Below are positions 1 through 5,399 of a DNA stretch of 7,710 nt, piece after piece. Both the position numbers and the translations under genes were made by a program. Under the pieces are notes generated by a model. The model was not told the origin of the DNA. It saw nothing but the letters and a program-made list of their open reading frames with translations, and searched no databases. Positions within the stretch are counted from its first letter, which is position 1. Every line of letters starts with the position of its first letter. The DNA comes from Candidatus Omnitrophota bacterium. GTDB lineage: Bacteria > Omnitrophota > Koll11 > Gorgyraeales > Gorgyraeaceae. The stretch spans positions 1 through 7,710 of the forward strand of contig JAHIRR010000076.1 in the NCBI GenBank assembly GCA_018818505.1. The letters are read 5' to 3'.

Positions 1-136
1 CATAATTAAAAGCTTCAAATCTTATTTTCTCCAGATTGGTCTTTGAGACCATGCCCCTGTCCATTACCAAACAGGCCTTCTCGATTTTAAAGCGCTTTTT
101 AAGCTCATCCACAAAGCCTTTTACGGTCTTTGTGTC
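1..136 (-). pseudogene. 5'-truncated DDE transposase fragment (IS4/IS1634-like), running off the left edge
   Basis: Reading the minus strand from about 136 to the left edge gives 45 uninterrupted residues. They include the stretches FVDELKKRFKIEKACLVMDR and GMVSKTNLEKIRFEAFNY. The pattern of a helix rich in K and E, then a hydrophobic strand ending in MDRGM(V/I), then NLE and FNY, is characteristic of the catalytic core of IS4-superfamily transposases (IS1634/IS1380-like), where the D of the MDRG motif is a catalytic acidic residue. An in-frame stop lies at 155-157 inside the adjacent palindrome, and no start codon or N-terminal half is present, so the gene is broken on its 5' side. The 3' side is open at the window edge and may be intact beyond it. 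Recognition is by motif only. The family within the IS4 superfamily is uncertain. Confidence 0.7.
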
Positions 137-143
137 ACAAGCA

Positions 144-169
144 GTAGGGGACCCTTAAGGGTCCCCTAC
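144..169. repeat. perfect 26-bp palindrome at the transposase break point
   Basis: The arms GTAGGGGACCC (144-154) and GGGTCCCCTAC (159-169) flank a self-complementary TTAA, so all 26 bases form a perfect palindrome. It begins within about 10 bp of where transposase homology stops and contributes the in-frame stop. It has no T-run on either side, so it is not an obvious intrinsic terminator. A REP-like unit, a relic of a transposon end or a protein-binding site are all possible. The sequence alone does not decide. Confidence 0.85.
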
Positions 170-333
170 ATTGTGGATAACTCGCCTAGCCATTTCTAGT
201 CCAGTTAGATTTGGTCAGATTAGACAGCTAAAAAGAAGGTCTGCGGAGCGAATTGAAAATTTAGCCTTTTATGTAGCATTTTGGCGGTTTCTTTGGCACA
301 TTATATGAGCCCAAAAGGCTGAAAACTGTTCGA

Positions 334-365
334 CACCCACACCTATGGTGTGGGTGGAGTTTTTT
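334..365 (+). terminator. hairpin plus T-run inside the MITE-like element (terminator-like)
   Basis: CACCCACACC (334-343) and GGTGTGGGTG (347-356) form a 10-bp stem with a TAT loop. After GAG it is followed by six T residues (360-365). This has the form of a rho-independent terminator on the plus strand. No plus-strand gene is visible upstream in the window, so it may only be part of the element's folding, though it could shield downstream genes from read-through. Confidence 0.4.
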
Positions 366-412
366 CAGTCCCGCCAAAATGCGGAATAAAAGGCGACCTG
401 TTTCCGAGCGAA

Positions 413-441
413 ACCCAGCCCTTTCGTAGAAAGGGCTGGGT
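413..441. repeat. 13-bp perfect hairpin
   Basis: ACCCAGCCCTTTC (413-425), loop GTA, then the exact complement GAAAGGGCTGGGT (429-441). There is no T-run after it on the plus strand and no run of A before it, so it is not a terminator. It lies inside the MITE-like element and forms one of its secondary stems. Confidence 0.85.
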
Positions 442-588
442 GAAGCGAGGAGGGAAATTTTCATCTGAGCGAAGCAGGCCTTCTTTTTAGCTGTCCCCAA
501 AAATAATTGAAAGAATTTTTAGCTGAGATGTGTCTTATATATAGGAAGATCGAGAGGATTTTTGTGGCCCACTCTCCCATTTTCCCAC

Positions 589-625
589 TTGACGAAAATC
601 CCACTATGTGGTATACTTATAGTGG
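589..625 (+). promoter_or_regulatory. sigma70-type promoter of the toxin-antitoxin pair, with an inverted-repeat operator candidate
   Basis: TTGACG (589-594) and TATACT (612-617) are separated by 17 bp, with TGG just before the -10. Inverted arms CCACTAT (601-607) and ATAGTGG (619-625), 11 bp apart, enclose the -10 box. An operator placed there would let the antitoxin or the toxin-antitoxin complex repress its own promoter, as is usual for such modules. The promoter is well supported by sequence; the operator role is inferred. Confidence 0.75.
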
Positions 626-636
626 AGGTGAGAGAC

Positions 637-945
637 ATGACTATAAACGTGGATGAGAAATTTACTTCAGTTGGCATTAAGACTGTTGATTCCAAGAATA
701 GGATTAATCTCGGGGAAAAGATCCTAAATGCTATTACACCTGAGAGCAAGGCTGATGCCTATAAGGTATTTATCGGAAATGAGGGCGATATCTTGCTGAG
801 GCCTGTTATTGCTATCCCGGCAAAAGAAGCCTGGATCTATGAAAATCCTGAGGTGCTGAAAGAGATACGTCAGGGATTAACTGATGCAAAAGAGGGCAAG
901 ACAAAGAAGGCAAAGAATCTAAACAAATTCCTTAAAGACTTATGA
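637..945 (+). CDS. antitoxin-like protein, AbrB/SpoVT-like fold
   Basis: This predicted 102-residue protein probably neutralises the toxin encoded directly downstream and represses its own promoter. Residues about 12-60 contain the pattern VDSKNRINLGEKIL followed by YKVFIGNEGDILLRPV. This is the strand-turn-strand layout of the swapped-hairpin AbrB/MazE family of DNA-binding antitoxins. Residues 61-102 form a charged, helix-prone tail (KEAWIYENPEVLKEIRQGL), the part that would wrap around the toxin. I chose ATG 637 over an upstream in-frame ATG at 562 because GGAGGTG (624-630) lies 6 bp before it and the promoter lies between the two. The stop overlaps the next start by 4 bp (ATGA), so translation is probably coupled. 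The family is inferred from pattern; the exact antitoxin type is not certain. Confidence 0.7.
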   Translation: MTINVDEKFTSVGIKTVDSKNRINLGEKILNAITPESKADAYKVFIGNEGDILLRPVIAIPAKEAWIYENPEVLKEIRQGLTDAKEGKTKKAKNLNKFLKDL

Positions 946-1238
946 AATTTGTCTTATACTTTACCCCTACAGCAAGAAGCGCCTTAAAAACATTAAAAGA
1001 GAATAGGGGGTTGGAAAAGCGGTATAAAGCAGTTACAAAGACTCTTGAATTTCTTAGTGAAAATCCACACCACCCTGGCCTACAAACACACCAGTATTAT
1101 TCACTTTCTGGCCCTAATTCTGAAAAGGTCTTTGAGGCTTACGCAGAACAAAAGACTCCTGCTGCCTACAGGGTCTTTTTCTATTATGGCCCAGCCAAAG
1201 GTGAAATTACAATCTTTGCAATTACGCAACATCCTTAG
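942..1238 (+). CDS. RelE/ParE-like toxin-family protein
   Basis: This is a small protein of 98 residues, the usual size for RelE/ParE-superfamily toxins. It starts FVLYFTPTARSALKTLKE, which fits the opening strand and first helix of that fold. It ends with AAYRVFFYYGP then KGEITIFAITQHP, matching the closing beta strands, where RelE-type proteins carry (Y/V)RV(F/L) and an I..I..HR-like end; here the end is ITQHP. The middle LQTHQYYSLSGPNSEKVFEAYAE is a conserved stretch I associate with widespread uncharacterised members next to AbrB-like partners. The start codon overlaps the antitoxin stop. Whether it is an mRNA interferase, a gyrase poison or inactive cannot be read from sequence, as no canonical RelE catalytic set is obvious. 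No terminator is visible after it. Confidence 0.65.
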   Translation: MKFVLYFTPTARSALKTLKENRGLEKRYKAVTKTLEFLSENPHHPGLQTHQYYSLSGPNSEKVFEAYAEQKTPAAYRVFFYYGPAKGEITIFAITQHP

Positions 1239-1255
1239 TTTATTCAGTAAGCAAC

Positions 1256-1283
1256 TTGACACAGGGTTTTTGTATACTATACT
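1256..1283 (+). promoter_or_regulatory. sigma70-type promoter of the DUF4126/acr3 unit
   Basis: TTGACA (1256-1261) is a consensus -35 box. TATACT at 1278-1283 follows after 16 bp; a second overlapping TATACT at 1273-1278 would be only 11 bp away and is unlikely to be used. A strong ribosome binding site GAGGAGGG (1292-1299) lies 4 bp before the ATG at 1304. The leader would therefore be very short. Confidence 0.7.
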
Positions 1284-1303
1284 CTTCTTAAGAGGAGGGT
1301 GTT

Positions 1304-1921
1304 ATGGATGTATTAGCTAATTTGGGAGTTATGCTAGGTGGTTCGTGGGCATCGGGCGTAAATCTTTATCTTACTGTTGCTGGTCTCGGTATTATGGGTA
1401 GGTTAGGCATATTGAGCCTACCAGGAGATCTTGAAGTAATCTCTAATCCTTTTGTCATTGCAGTGGCAATACTTATGTATGCAGTGGAGTTTTTTGCTGA
1501 TAAAATCCCACTTGTAGATTCAGCGTGGGATTCAGTGCATACCTTTATAAGGCCCCTGGGTGGCGCAGCGCTTTCATATATGGCAATGGCTGACATAGGG
1601 CCGATTGCGCAGATACCTGCAGCGCTTTTAAGCGGCACAGTTGCTATGGACTCGCACCTTACAAAGGCAACCACTCGAGCTGCAATAAACACCTCACCTG
1701 AACCAGTCACAAACTCTATTGCAAGCGTCTCAGAGGATGCGCTTGTAGTGGGCGTATTGTGGATGATCGTAAATCATCCTATAATAGCTGGGCTCTTAGT
1801 TATACTTTTTATCGCATTTTCTATATGGTTCCTGAAGATGATGTTCAGATTTGTAAGAAAGATATTTGGCTTTGGCAAAAAGCGCAGCGAGGGGGCTACG
1901 GATGAGGCTCATAAGCAATAG
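1304..1921 (+). CDS. DUF4126-family integral membrane protein
   Basis: This 205-residue membrane protein carries recognisable DUF4126 signatures: SGVNLYLTV at 17-25, FFADKIP at 63-69, DSAWDSVHTFIRP at 72-84 and SPEPVTN at 131-137. Hydrophobic segments lie at about 17-33, 48-63, 86-96, 101-115 and 147-178. They are followed by a strongly basic cytoplasmic-type tail (FRFVRKIFGFGKKR). The length is normal for the family and the frame is intact. The function of DUF4126 proteins is not established. The start is set by GAGGAGGG at 1292-1299 and a consensus promoter just upstream. The arsenite permease follows on the same strand with no new promoter visible, so co-transcription is likely. That is the only functional hint. 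Confidence 0.85.
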   Translation: MDVLANLGVMLGGSWASGVNLYLTVAGLGIMGRLGILSLPGDLEVISNPFVIAVAILMYAVEFFADKIPLVDSAWDSVHTFIRPLGGAALSYMAMADIGPIAQIPAALLSGTVAMDSHLTKATTRAAINTSPEPVTNSIASVSEDALVVGVLWMIVNHPIIAGLLVILFIAFSIWFLKMMFRFVRKIFGFGKKRSEGATDEAHKQ

Positions 1922-2018
1922 ACTTTGCAGAAGAAGATATAAGATACAGTTTCAACTCAAAAAATGGCTTTTTGGCAAAAGAAAACCCAAGAAAATAAAA
2001 CTTACATATGGAAAGTAA
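1902..2018 (+). CDS. possible 38-residue, highly basic small ORF bridging DUF4126 and acr3
   Basis: ATG 1902 opens a frame of 38 codons ending at TAA 2016-2018. It starts inside the end of the DUF4126 gene in another frame and ends 11 bp inside acr3. The product, containing [12 protein letters not shown] and [14 protein letters not shown], has about 16 Lys/Arg and no acidic residues. GAGGGGG (1889-1895) lies 6 bp before the start, which is good spacing. The acr3 ATG at 2008 has no clear ribosome binding site of its own, so translation of this small frame could deliver ribosomes to acr3. It may equally be a chance frame, since lysine-rich short frames are common in AT-rich DNA. I do not recognise a family. 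Confidence 0.35.
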   Translation: MRLISNRLCRRRYKIQFQLKKWLFGKRKPKKIKLTYGK

Positions 2019-3093
2019 AATAGCGGTCGCCCACGAAGAGCGTCGATTAAGTTTTTTTGAGAGATATCTCACAGTATGGGTGATTGCCTGCATTGGCATA
2101 GGGATTTTGCTGGGGAAGTTATTTCCTCAGGCCGCAGTTACACTGGATAGCATCTCGATCTATCAGGTGTCGATACCTATAGCAATATGCCTCTTCTTCA
2201 TGATGTACCCGATTATGGTGAAGATAGATTTTAGAGAGGTCATTAAGGCTGGCAAGGCCCCAAAGCCAGTCGCCCTTACATTATTTATCAATTGGTGCAT
2301 CAAGCCATTCACCATGCTTCTTATATCCAGTCTATTTTTAGGCGTGTTTTTTAAGAAGCTGCTTCCTGGTTTTGAAATTGTTAAAGGTGGTCAGGAGGTA
2401 GAGCTGTACAGGTCTTATATTTCCGGATGCATACTGCTGGGTATCGCGCCATGCACAGCAATGGTGCTTATCTGGGGACATTTATCTAAGGGCAATGACG
2501 GCCATACGCTTGTCATGGTAGCTATAAATTCTTTGACCATGTTATTTCTTTATGCGCCTTTAGGAGGGTGGCTATTGGGCGTGAATAAGATGCCTATTCC
2601 GTGGCAGACGATCGTGCTTTCAGTCGTGATGTATGTAGGTGTGCCACTTTTTCTTGGCTATCACACGCGGAAATTTATTATTGCGAAAAAGGGATTTAAA
2701 TGGTTTGAGGAAAAATTCCTCCATTATCTAACACCGGTCTCGATCAGCGCATTACTTTTCACGCTCGTACTCTTGTTTTCCTTTAAAGGTGAGCTTATTA
2801 TCAATCAACCCCAGACAATAATCTTAATCGCGATCCCACTTTTTATACAGACCTGTCTTATATTCGGCCTGACATATGCATTGGCAAGAAAGCTTAGACT
2901 CCCTTACAGGGATGCTGCGCCATCTGCCCTGATCGGCGCAAGCAATCATTTCGAGGTAGCCATTGCTACATCCACAGTCCTATTCGGCCTATCCTCAGGA
3001 GCGTCTTTGGCCACAGTAGTCGGAGTCCTGATCGAGGTCCCAGTCATGCTGATGCTGGTAAAGGTCTGCTTGCGAACCCGGCATTTCTTTTAG
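2008..3093 (+). CDS. acr3: ACR3-family arsenite efflux permease
   Basis: This is a predicted inner-membrane transporter that expels As(III), and in some members Sb(III), from the cytoplasm using the proton motive force. It has 361 residues, the usual ACR3 length, and about ten hydrophobic segments. Diagnostic ACR3 motifs are present. [12 protein letters not shown] lies at 14-25. [20 protein letters not shown] at 145-164 contains the conserved TM4 cysteine (C149). [11 protein letters not shown] is at 310-320, and [10 protein letters not shown] at 339-348 has the conserved glutamate (E343). The Cys and Glu correspond to the residues known to be essential in ACR3 proteins. No ArsR, ArsC or ArsA gene is adjacent; the only candidate promoter is the one before the DUF4126 gene. 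No clear Shine-Dalgarno precedes ATG 2008, so translational coupling is possible. The gene is intact and no hairpin terminator follows it. Confidence 0.93.
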   Translation: MESKIAVAHEERRLSFFERYLTVWVIACIGIGILLGKLFPQAAVTLDSISIYQVSIPIAICLFFMMYPIMVKIDFREVIKAGKAPKPVALTLFINWCIKPFTMLLISSLFLGVFFKKLLPGFEIVKGGQEVELYRSYISGCILLGIAPCTAMVLIWGHLSKGNDGHTLVMVAINSLTMLFLYAPLGGWLLGVNKMPIPWQTIVLSVVMYVGVPLFLGYHTRKFIIAKKGFKWFEEKFLHYLTPVSISALLFTLVLLFSFKGELIINQPQTIILIAIPLFIQTCLIFGLTYALARKLRLPYRDAAPSALIGASNHFEVAIATSTVLFGLSSGASLATVVGVLIEVPVMLMLVKVCLRTRHFF

Positions 3094-3108
3094 GAAAAAT
3101 ATTTTTTT

Positions 3109-3145
3109 ATACCCCTTGACATAGGGTAGGGGGGTATGGTATACT
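3109..3145 (+). promoter_or_regulatory. promoter with overlapping CsoR-type operator
   Basis: TTGACA (3116-3121) and TATACT (3140-3145) are separated by 18 bp, with TGG before the -10. Inverted arms ATACCCC (3109-3115) and GGGGTAT (3131-3137) flank and enter the promoter. The G-tract GGGTAGGGGGGTAT (3124-3137) resembles the G/C-tract pseudo-palindromes bound by CsoR-family copper repressors. A repressor bound there would block RNA polymerase. The first gene downstream encodes such a repressor, so autoregulation of the whole operon is the natural reading. The operator assignment is inference from resemblance. Confidence 0.75.
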
Positions 3146-3166
3146 TATAGTGAGAGGAGGATTGCC

Positions 3167-3451
3167 ATGAAACAGAAAACCGTACACCCAGAGCAGCTAA
3201 TACCTTTAAAGAGGATCGAGGGCCAGGTCAAGGGGATCCAAAGGATGATCGAAGAGAAACGCTACTGTGTAGATATAATCACGCAGATCCATTCTATTAT
3301 AGGAGCGCTTTATAGAGTAGAGAATAATATCTTCAGGAAACACATTGATGGCTGCGTAGTGCATGCCCTCAAAGGAAAATCTGAATCTGAAAAGGAAAAA
3401 AAGATCGATGAGATAATCGAACTGATCTCCAGATTCAGAAAAACTGGATAA
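3167..3451 (+). CDS. csoR: CsoR-family metal-sensing repressor, Cu(I)-type ligand set
   Basis: This 94-residue all-helical repressor is of the CsoR/RcnR family. The family motif LKRIEGQVKGIQRMIEE lies at 14-30 and the sensor region RYCVDIITQI at 32-41. The metal ligands expected in copper-sensing CsoR are all present: C34, H59 and C63 (the C-H-C set). RcnR-type sensors have His at the last position, and CstR-type sulfide sensors have Cys in place of the His, so Cu(I) is the best guess. Tyr33 precedes the Cys, as in the well-studied CsoR. In this family the apo form binds operator DNA and Cu(I) releases it. AGGAGG (3155-3160) lies 6 bp before the ATG. The gene heads a run of seven genes on one strand and sits behind a matching operator, which makes it the likely local switch. 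Confidence 0.88.
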   Translation: MKQKTVHPEQLIPLKRIEGQVKGIQRMIEEKRYCVDIITQIHSIIGALYRVENNIFRKHIDGCVVHALKGKSESEKEKKIDEIIELISRFRKTG

Positions 3452-3461
3452 GGATATTTAG

Positions 3462-4469
3462 ATGAAAATTATAGGTTTTGTAATAGCTATAGTTTTTATT
3501 TTTTCAGCAAATCTCGCATTTGCTGAACAGGCGCTTTTTTATAAAGAGGTAAATATTGTTGGCGGCTATTCAGATGTAGATGAATGGACAGGTAAAAGCA
3601 ATAGCCTGATGAATTCAATAGGATTTGAGGATTACAGGAAATTCTCGAACGAATACGGCGATTTTCTTACAACTGACTTACAGGCCAGGCTTACATACGA
3701 TAGTTTAGAGGATTCACAGGACGCAGTGGGAGTTGAAATACATAATGCCTGGCTCCAGTATAAACTTGGCTACGGATACAACCTTAAGCTTGGACATTTT
3801 GATCCAGCTTTCGGCCTGGAGCCAGCGCTTGATACGCACGCGACACTTCTTCAGACCCTGGCGATGAAAAACATTGGTTTTAAAAAAGACTGGGGAGTTG
3901 CTTTGAAAGGCAGCATGGAAAAATTTGATTATAAGGTCGCCTTACAGACCGGGTCTGGTATGAGCATTCGCAGAACTGATGGAAGCTATCTCTTTACTAC
4001 AAGGATCGGCTCGTCTACAAGCGAGGATTTTCAACATGGCCTGTCTTTTCTTTATGGAGAGGCATTAAAGACAAAAGGCATGAGCACATTTCCAAAGAAT
4101 CATCTTTTATCAGATGAAGCAGTTACTAAAAAAAGGATGGGATTGGACGCGCAATATGTCTACGGGTCATATCTTTTTAAAAGCGAGGTTGCTTATGGCC
4201 AGGATAATGACGAAGATGTATTGGGATATCTATTTGAGACAGACTATACTTTGCCGGGTCATCAGAATGTCCAATTGGAGCTTCAGTTTCAGTCCTGGAT
4301 CAATGATATTCACACTAGCGACACTGATGATTCTACGTTGAGCGCAGGCATCTCGTATAAGTTAAATGAGAATGTTACATTGCGGACACTGGTTGCGCAT
4401 GATTTCAATCTTTATGGGGAGAAGGAAGATGACAAAGTCTTATTTCAGTTCTATTATTTTAGGAATTAG
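3462..4469 (+). CDS. porin-like outer-membrane beta-barrel protein, uncharacterised
   Basis: This 335-residue exported protein has a clear signal peptide (hydrophobic residues 4-20, AFA cleavage site after A21). The mature part has no cysteine and alternates polar and hydrophobic residues in many short strands, for example HNAWLQYKLGYGYNLKLGHF and LDAQYVYGSYLFKSEVAYG. That pattern is typical of outer-membrane beta-barrels. The stretch around YNLKLGHFDPAFGLEP resembles the alignment-prone core of phosphate-selective-porin-like proteins (usually LxxGxFxxPFGxE), but I cannot place it in a named family. It ends FQFYYFRN, without the usual terminal Phe. AAGGA at 3450-3454 overlaps the csoR stop and gives 7 bp spacing. 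The next gene starts 41 bp inside its end. By context it would be the outer-membrane component of the operon, possibly a channel or a surface sensor. Confidence 0.72.
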   Translation: MKIIGFVIAIVFIFSANLAFAEQALFYKEVNIVGGYSDVDEWTGKSNSLMNSIGFEDYRKFSNEYGDFLTTDLQARLTYDSLEDSQDAVGVEIHNAWLQYKLGYGYNLKLGHFDPAFGLEPALDTHATLLQTLAMKNIGFKKDWGVALKGSMEKFDYKVALQTGSGMSIRRTDGSYLFTTRIGSSTSEDFQHGLSFLYGEALKTKGMSTFPKNHLLSDEAVTKKRMGLDAQYVYGSYLFKSEVAYGQDNDEDVLGYLFETDYTLPGHQNVQLELQFQSWINDIHTSDTDDSTLSAGISYKLNENVTLRTLVAHDFNLYGEKEDDKVLFQFYYFRN

Positions 4470-5040
4470 TGTTTTATTTTTGCTCAGTTTTTCAAGCGCA
4501 TCGTTTGCCGCTGTAGGGTGTACCTTGAATGACCCAGATAGAGATGTAAAGAGGATCTTTCCTGAGTCCACAGGATATAGGACTGAGTTTATTACTATAG
4601 AGGAAAGAGGCGGGGAGAAGCTACAGAAAGAGATCGAGGAAAAATTAGGAGAAGAGTTGGATCCGATCTATGAAGGCATAGATACCCCTTACGCATATTA
4701 TACTATTCTTAAAGGTAAAGAAGTGATAGGCCGCGTCCATGGCATTAACCAGAAGGGCATGTATGGCGGCATGCAGATTATTTTAGCTACAGATCTAGAA
4801 GGAAAGATCATAGATCTTTATTATCAAAAGCTCTGGTCGCCTGAAGGACCTAAATTCAGGAATGAGGATTTCACTGAAAAATTTATAGGCATGGACCTGG
4901 ATGATTTTTTTAACGAAGATACCTTAAAGACAATAGAGGATCCAAGCGAAGATAGCGCAGAAGATTTTAATGCGACATTAAGGGGGATTAAAAAGAATCT
5001 GATCTTGCTTGATATATTCTGGGGAGGCGATAAAAAATGA
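4429..5040 (+). CDS. exported FMN-binding-domain-like protein lacking the usual flavinylation motif
   Basis: This 203-residue protein has an N-terminal signal peptide (residues 1-27, SFA cleavage). A cysteine follows at C31 after AVG, which could instead be a weak lipobox. Residues about 86-160 resemble the FMN-bind fold: YAYYTILKGKEVIGRVHGI, then GMYGGMQIILATDLEGKIIDL, then EGPKFRNEDFTEKFIGMDL. The threonine of the SGAT-type motif to which FMN is attached in RnfG/NqrC-type proteins is not obvious; the corresponding region reads SAEDFNATLRGIKKNLILLD. The protein may therefore bind flavin non-covalently or not at all. I chose ATG 4429 over upstream ATGs (4366, 4414) because a GGGGAGAAGGAAG tract lies directly upstream and the signal peptide begins there. 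It overlaps the porin gene by 41 bp and the lipoprotein gene by 4 bp. Confidence 0.65.
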   Translation: MTKSYFSSIILGISVLFLLSFSSASFAAVGCTLNDPDRDVKRIFPESTGYRTEFITIEERGGEKLQKEIEEKLGEELDPIYEGIDTPYAYYTILKGKEVIGRVHGINQKGMYGGMQIILATDLEGKIIDLYYQKLWSPEGPKFRNEDFTEKFIGMDLDDFFNEDTLKTIEDPSEDSAEDFNATLRGIKKNLILLDIFWGGDKK

Positions 5041-5399
5041 GAATATTTATTTTAGTAGTTTTATTAGTGATCAGTGTGGGGTTTTTGAGCGGTTGCGGCA
5101 AGGCCGAGGGTTTTGGTAAAGAGCTTACAGAAAGAGAACTCAGCGAGATAGGCGATATTCTTTCAAACCCAGATGCATACAATGGCGAGACAGTAAAGGT
5201 AGAGGGAAAGATAGTCAGTGAATGTTCTACAGGATGCTGGATCGATCTTAAGGATGAGAAAGGTATCGTATATGTAGATATGAATCCCTCAGGTTTTGCG
5301 ATACCTCAGAAGGTAGGGCACAAGGCAACTGTTGAAGGCAAGGTAAAGACAAGGGATGGTAAGACAATGATCATAGGAGAAGGAGTCCAGATAAAATGA
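5037..5399 (+). CDS. OB-fold lipoprotein with C-x3-C-W motif (DUF4920-like)
   Basis: This 120-residue lipoprotein has a lipobox LSGC with the lipidated cysteine at C20, so it should be anchored to a membrane facing the periplasm. Residues about 35-120 have the strand pattern of a small OB fold: GDILSNPDAYNGETVKVEGK, then WIDLKDEKGIVYVDM, then KATVEGKV and TMIIGEGVQIK. The motif ECSTGCW (62-68) places C63 and C67 in a turn. DUF4920-like proteins carry a comparable Cys-Cys-Trp motif, and the two thiols could bind a metal or form a disulfide. It overlaps both neighbours by 4 bp (ATGA at each end), which implies coupled translation with the FMN-binding-like protein and the permease. A periplasmic accessory factor of the ABC transporter is the most plausible role. 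Confidence 0.72.
   Translation: MRIFILVVLLVISVGFLSGCGKAEGFGKELTERELSEIGDILSNPDAYNGETVKVEGKIVSECSTGCWIDLKDEKGIVYVDMNPSGFAIPQKVGHKATVEGKVKTRDGKTMIIGEGVQIK

Larger units (their letters stand above)
223..495. mobile_element. 273-bp MITE-like element with terminal and nested inverted repeats
   Basis: The two ends are inverted copies. The left starts GACAGCTAAAAAGAAGG at 223 and the right ends with its exact complement at 495, matching at 21 of the first 22 positions. After a short divergent patch the arms match again around GAAAATTT (left to 262, right from 455). Further in, 263-287 pairs with 371-395 (ends GCATTTTGGCGG and CCGCCAAAATGC). The centre holds a 10-bp perfect hairpin at 334-356, and a separate 13-bp perfect hairpin sits at 413-441. 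No convincing protein is encoded; the minus-strand frame across 261-500 follows the repeat structure. No clear target-site duplication is visible. The right outer end reads GGGGACAGC on its complement, which resembles the ends of repeats associated with Y1/RAYT transposases; that link is inference. Confidence 0.75.

Noticed and set aside
261..500. 79-residue open frame on the minus strand
   Set aside because: It lies almost wholly within the MITE-like inverted-repeat element and follows its hairpins; there is no recognisable domain. Similar frames may be annotated as hypothetical proteins wherever the element occurs.
562..636. N-terminal extension of the antitoxin gene to an upstream ATG
   Set aside because: This extension would place the promoter and the inverted repeat inside the coding region, while the ATG at 637 has a strong ribosome binding site 6 bp upstream.
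1045..1320. 91-residue plus-strand frame overlapping the toxin and the DUF4126 start
   Set aside because: It is a frame shadow of the toxin gene and would run through the promoter and ribosome binding site of the next gene.
1366..1710. 114-residue minus-strand frame opposite DUF4126
   Set aside because: It lies inside a gene with clear family motifs on the plus strand and has no supporting features.
3093..3110. T-rich stretch after acr3 as an intrinsic terminator
   Set aside because: The T-run is preceded only by an A/T-only palindrome (AAAAATATTTTT) and no GC-containing stem, so it would not form a stable terminator hairpin.
3167..3451. Regulator read as a nickel (RcnR), formaldehyde (FrmR) or sulfide (CstR) sensor
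   Set aside because: The ligand set C34-H59-C63 fits copper-type CsoR. RcnR would need a fourth-position His and an N-terminal His, FrmR lacks the last Cys, and CstR has Cys in place of the His.
4366..4428. Longer start for the FMN-binding-like protein
   Set aside because: It adds 21 residues before a normal signal peptide, overlaps the porin gene by about 100 bp and has no ribosome binding site; ATG 4429 has one.
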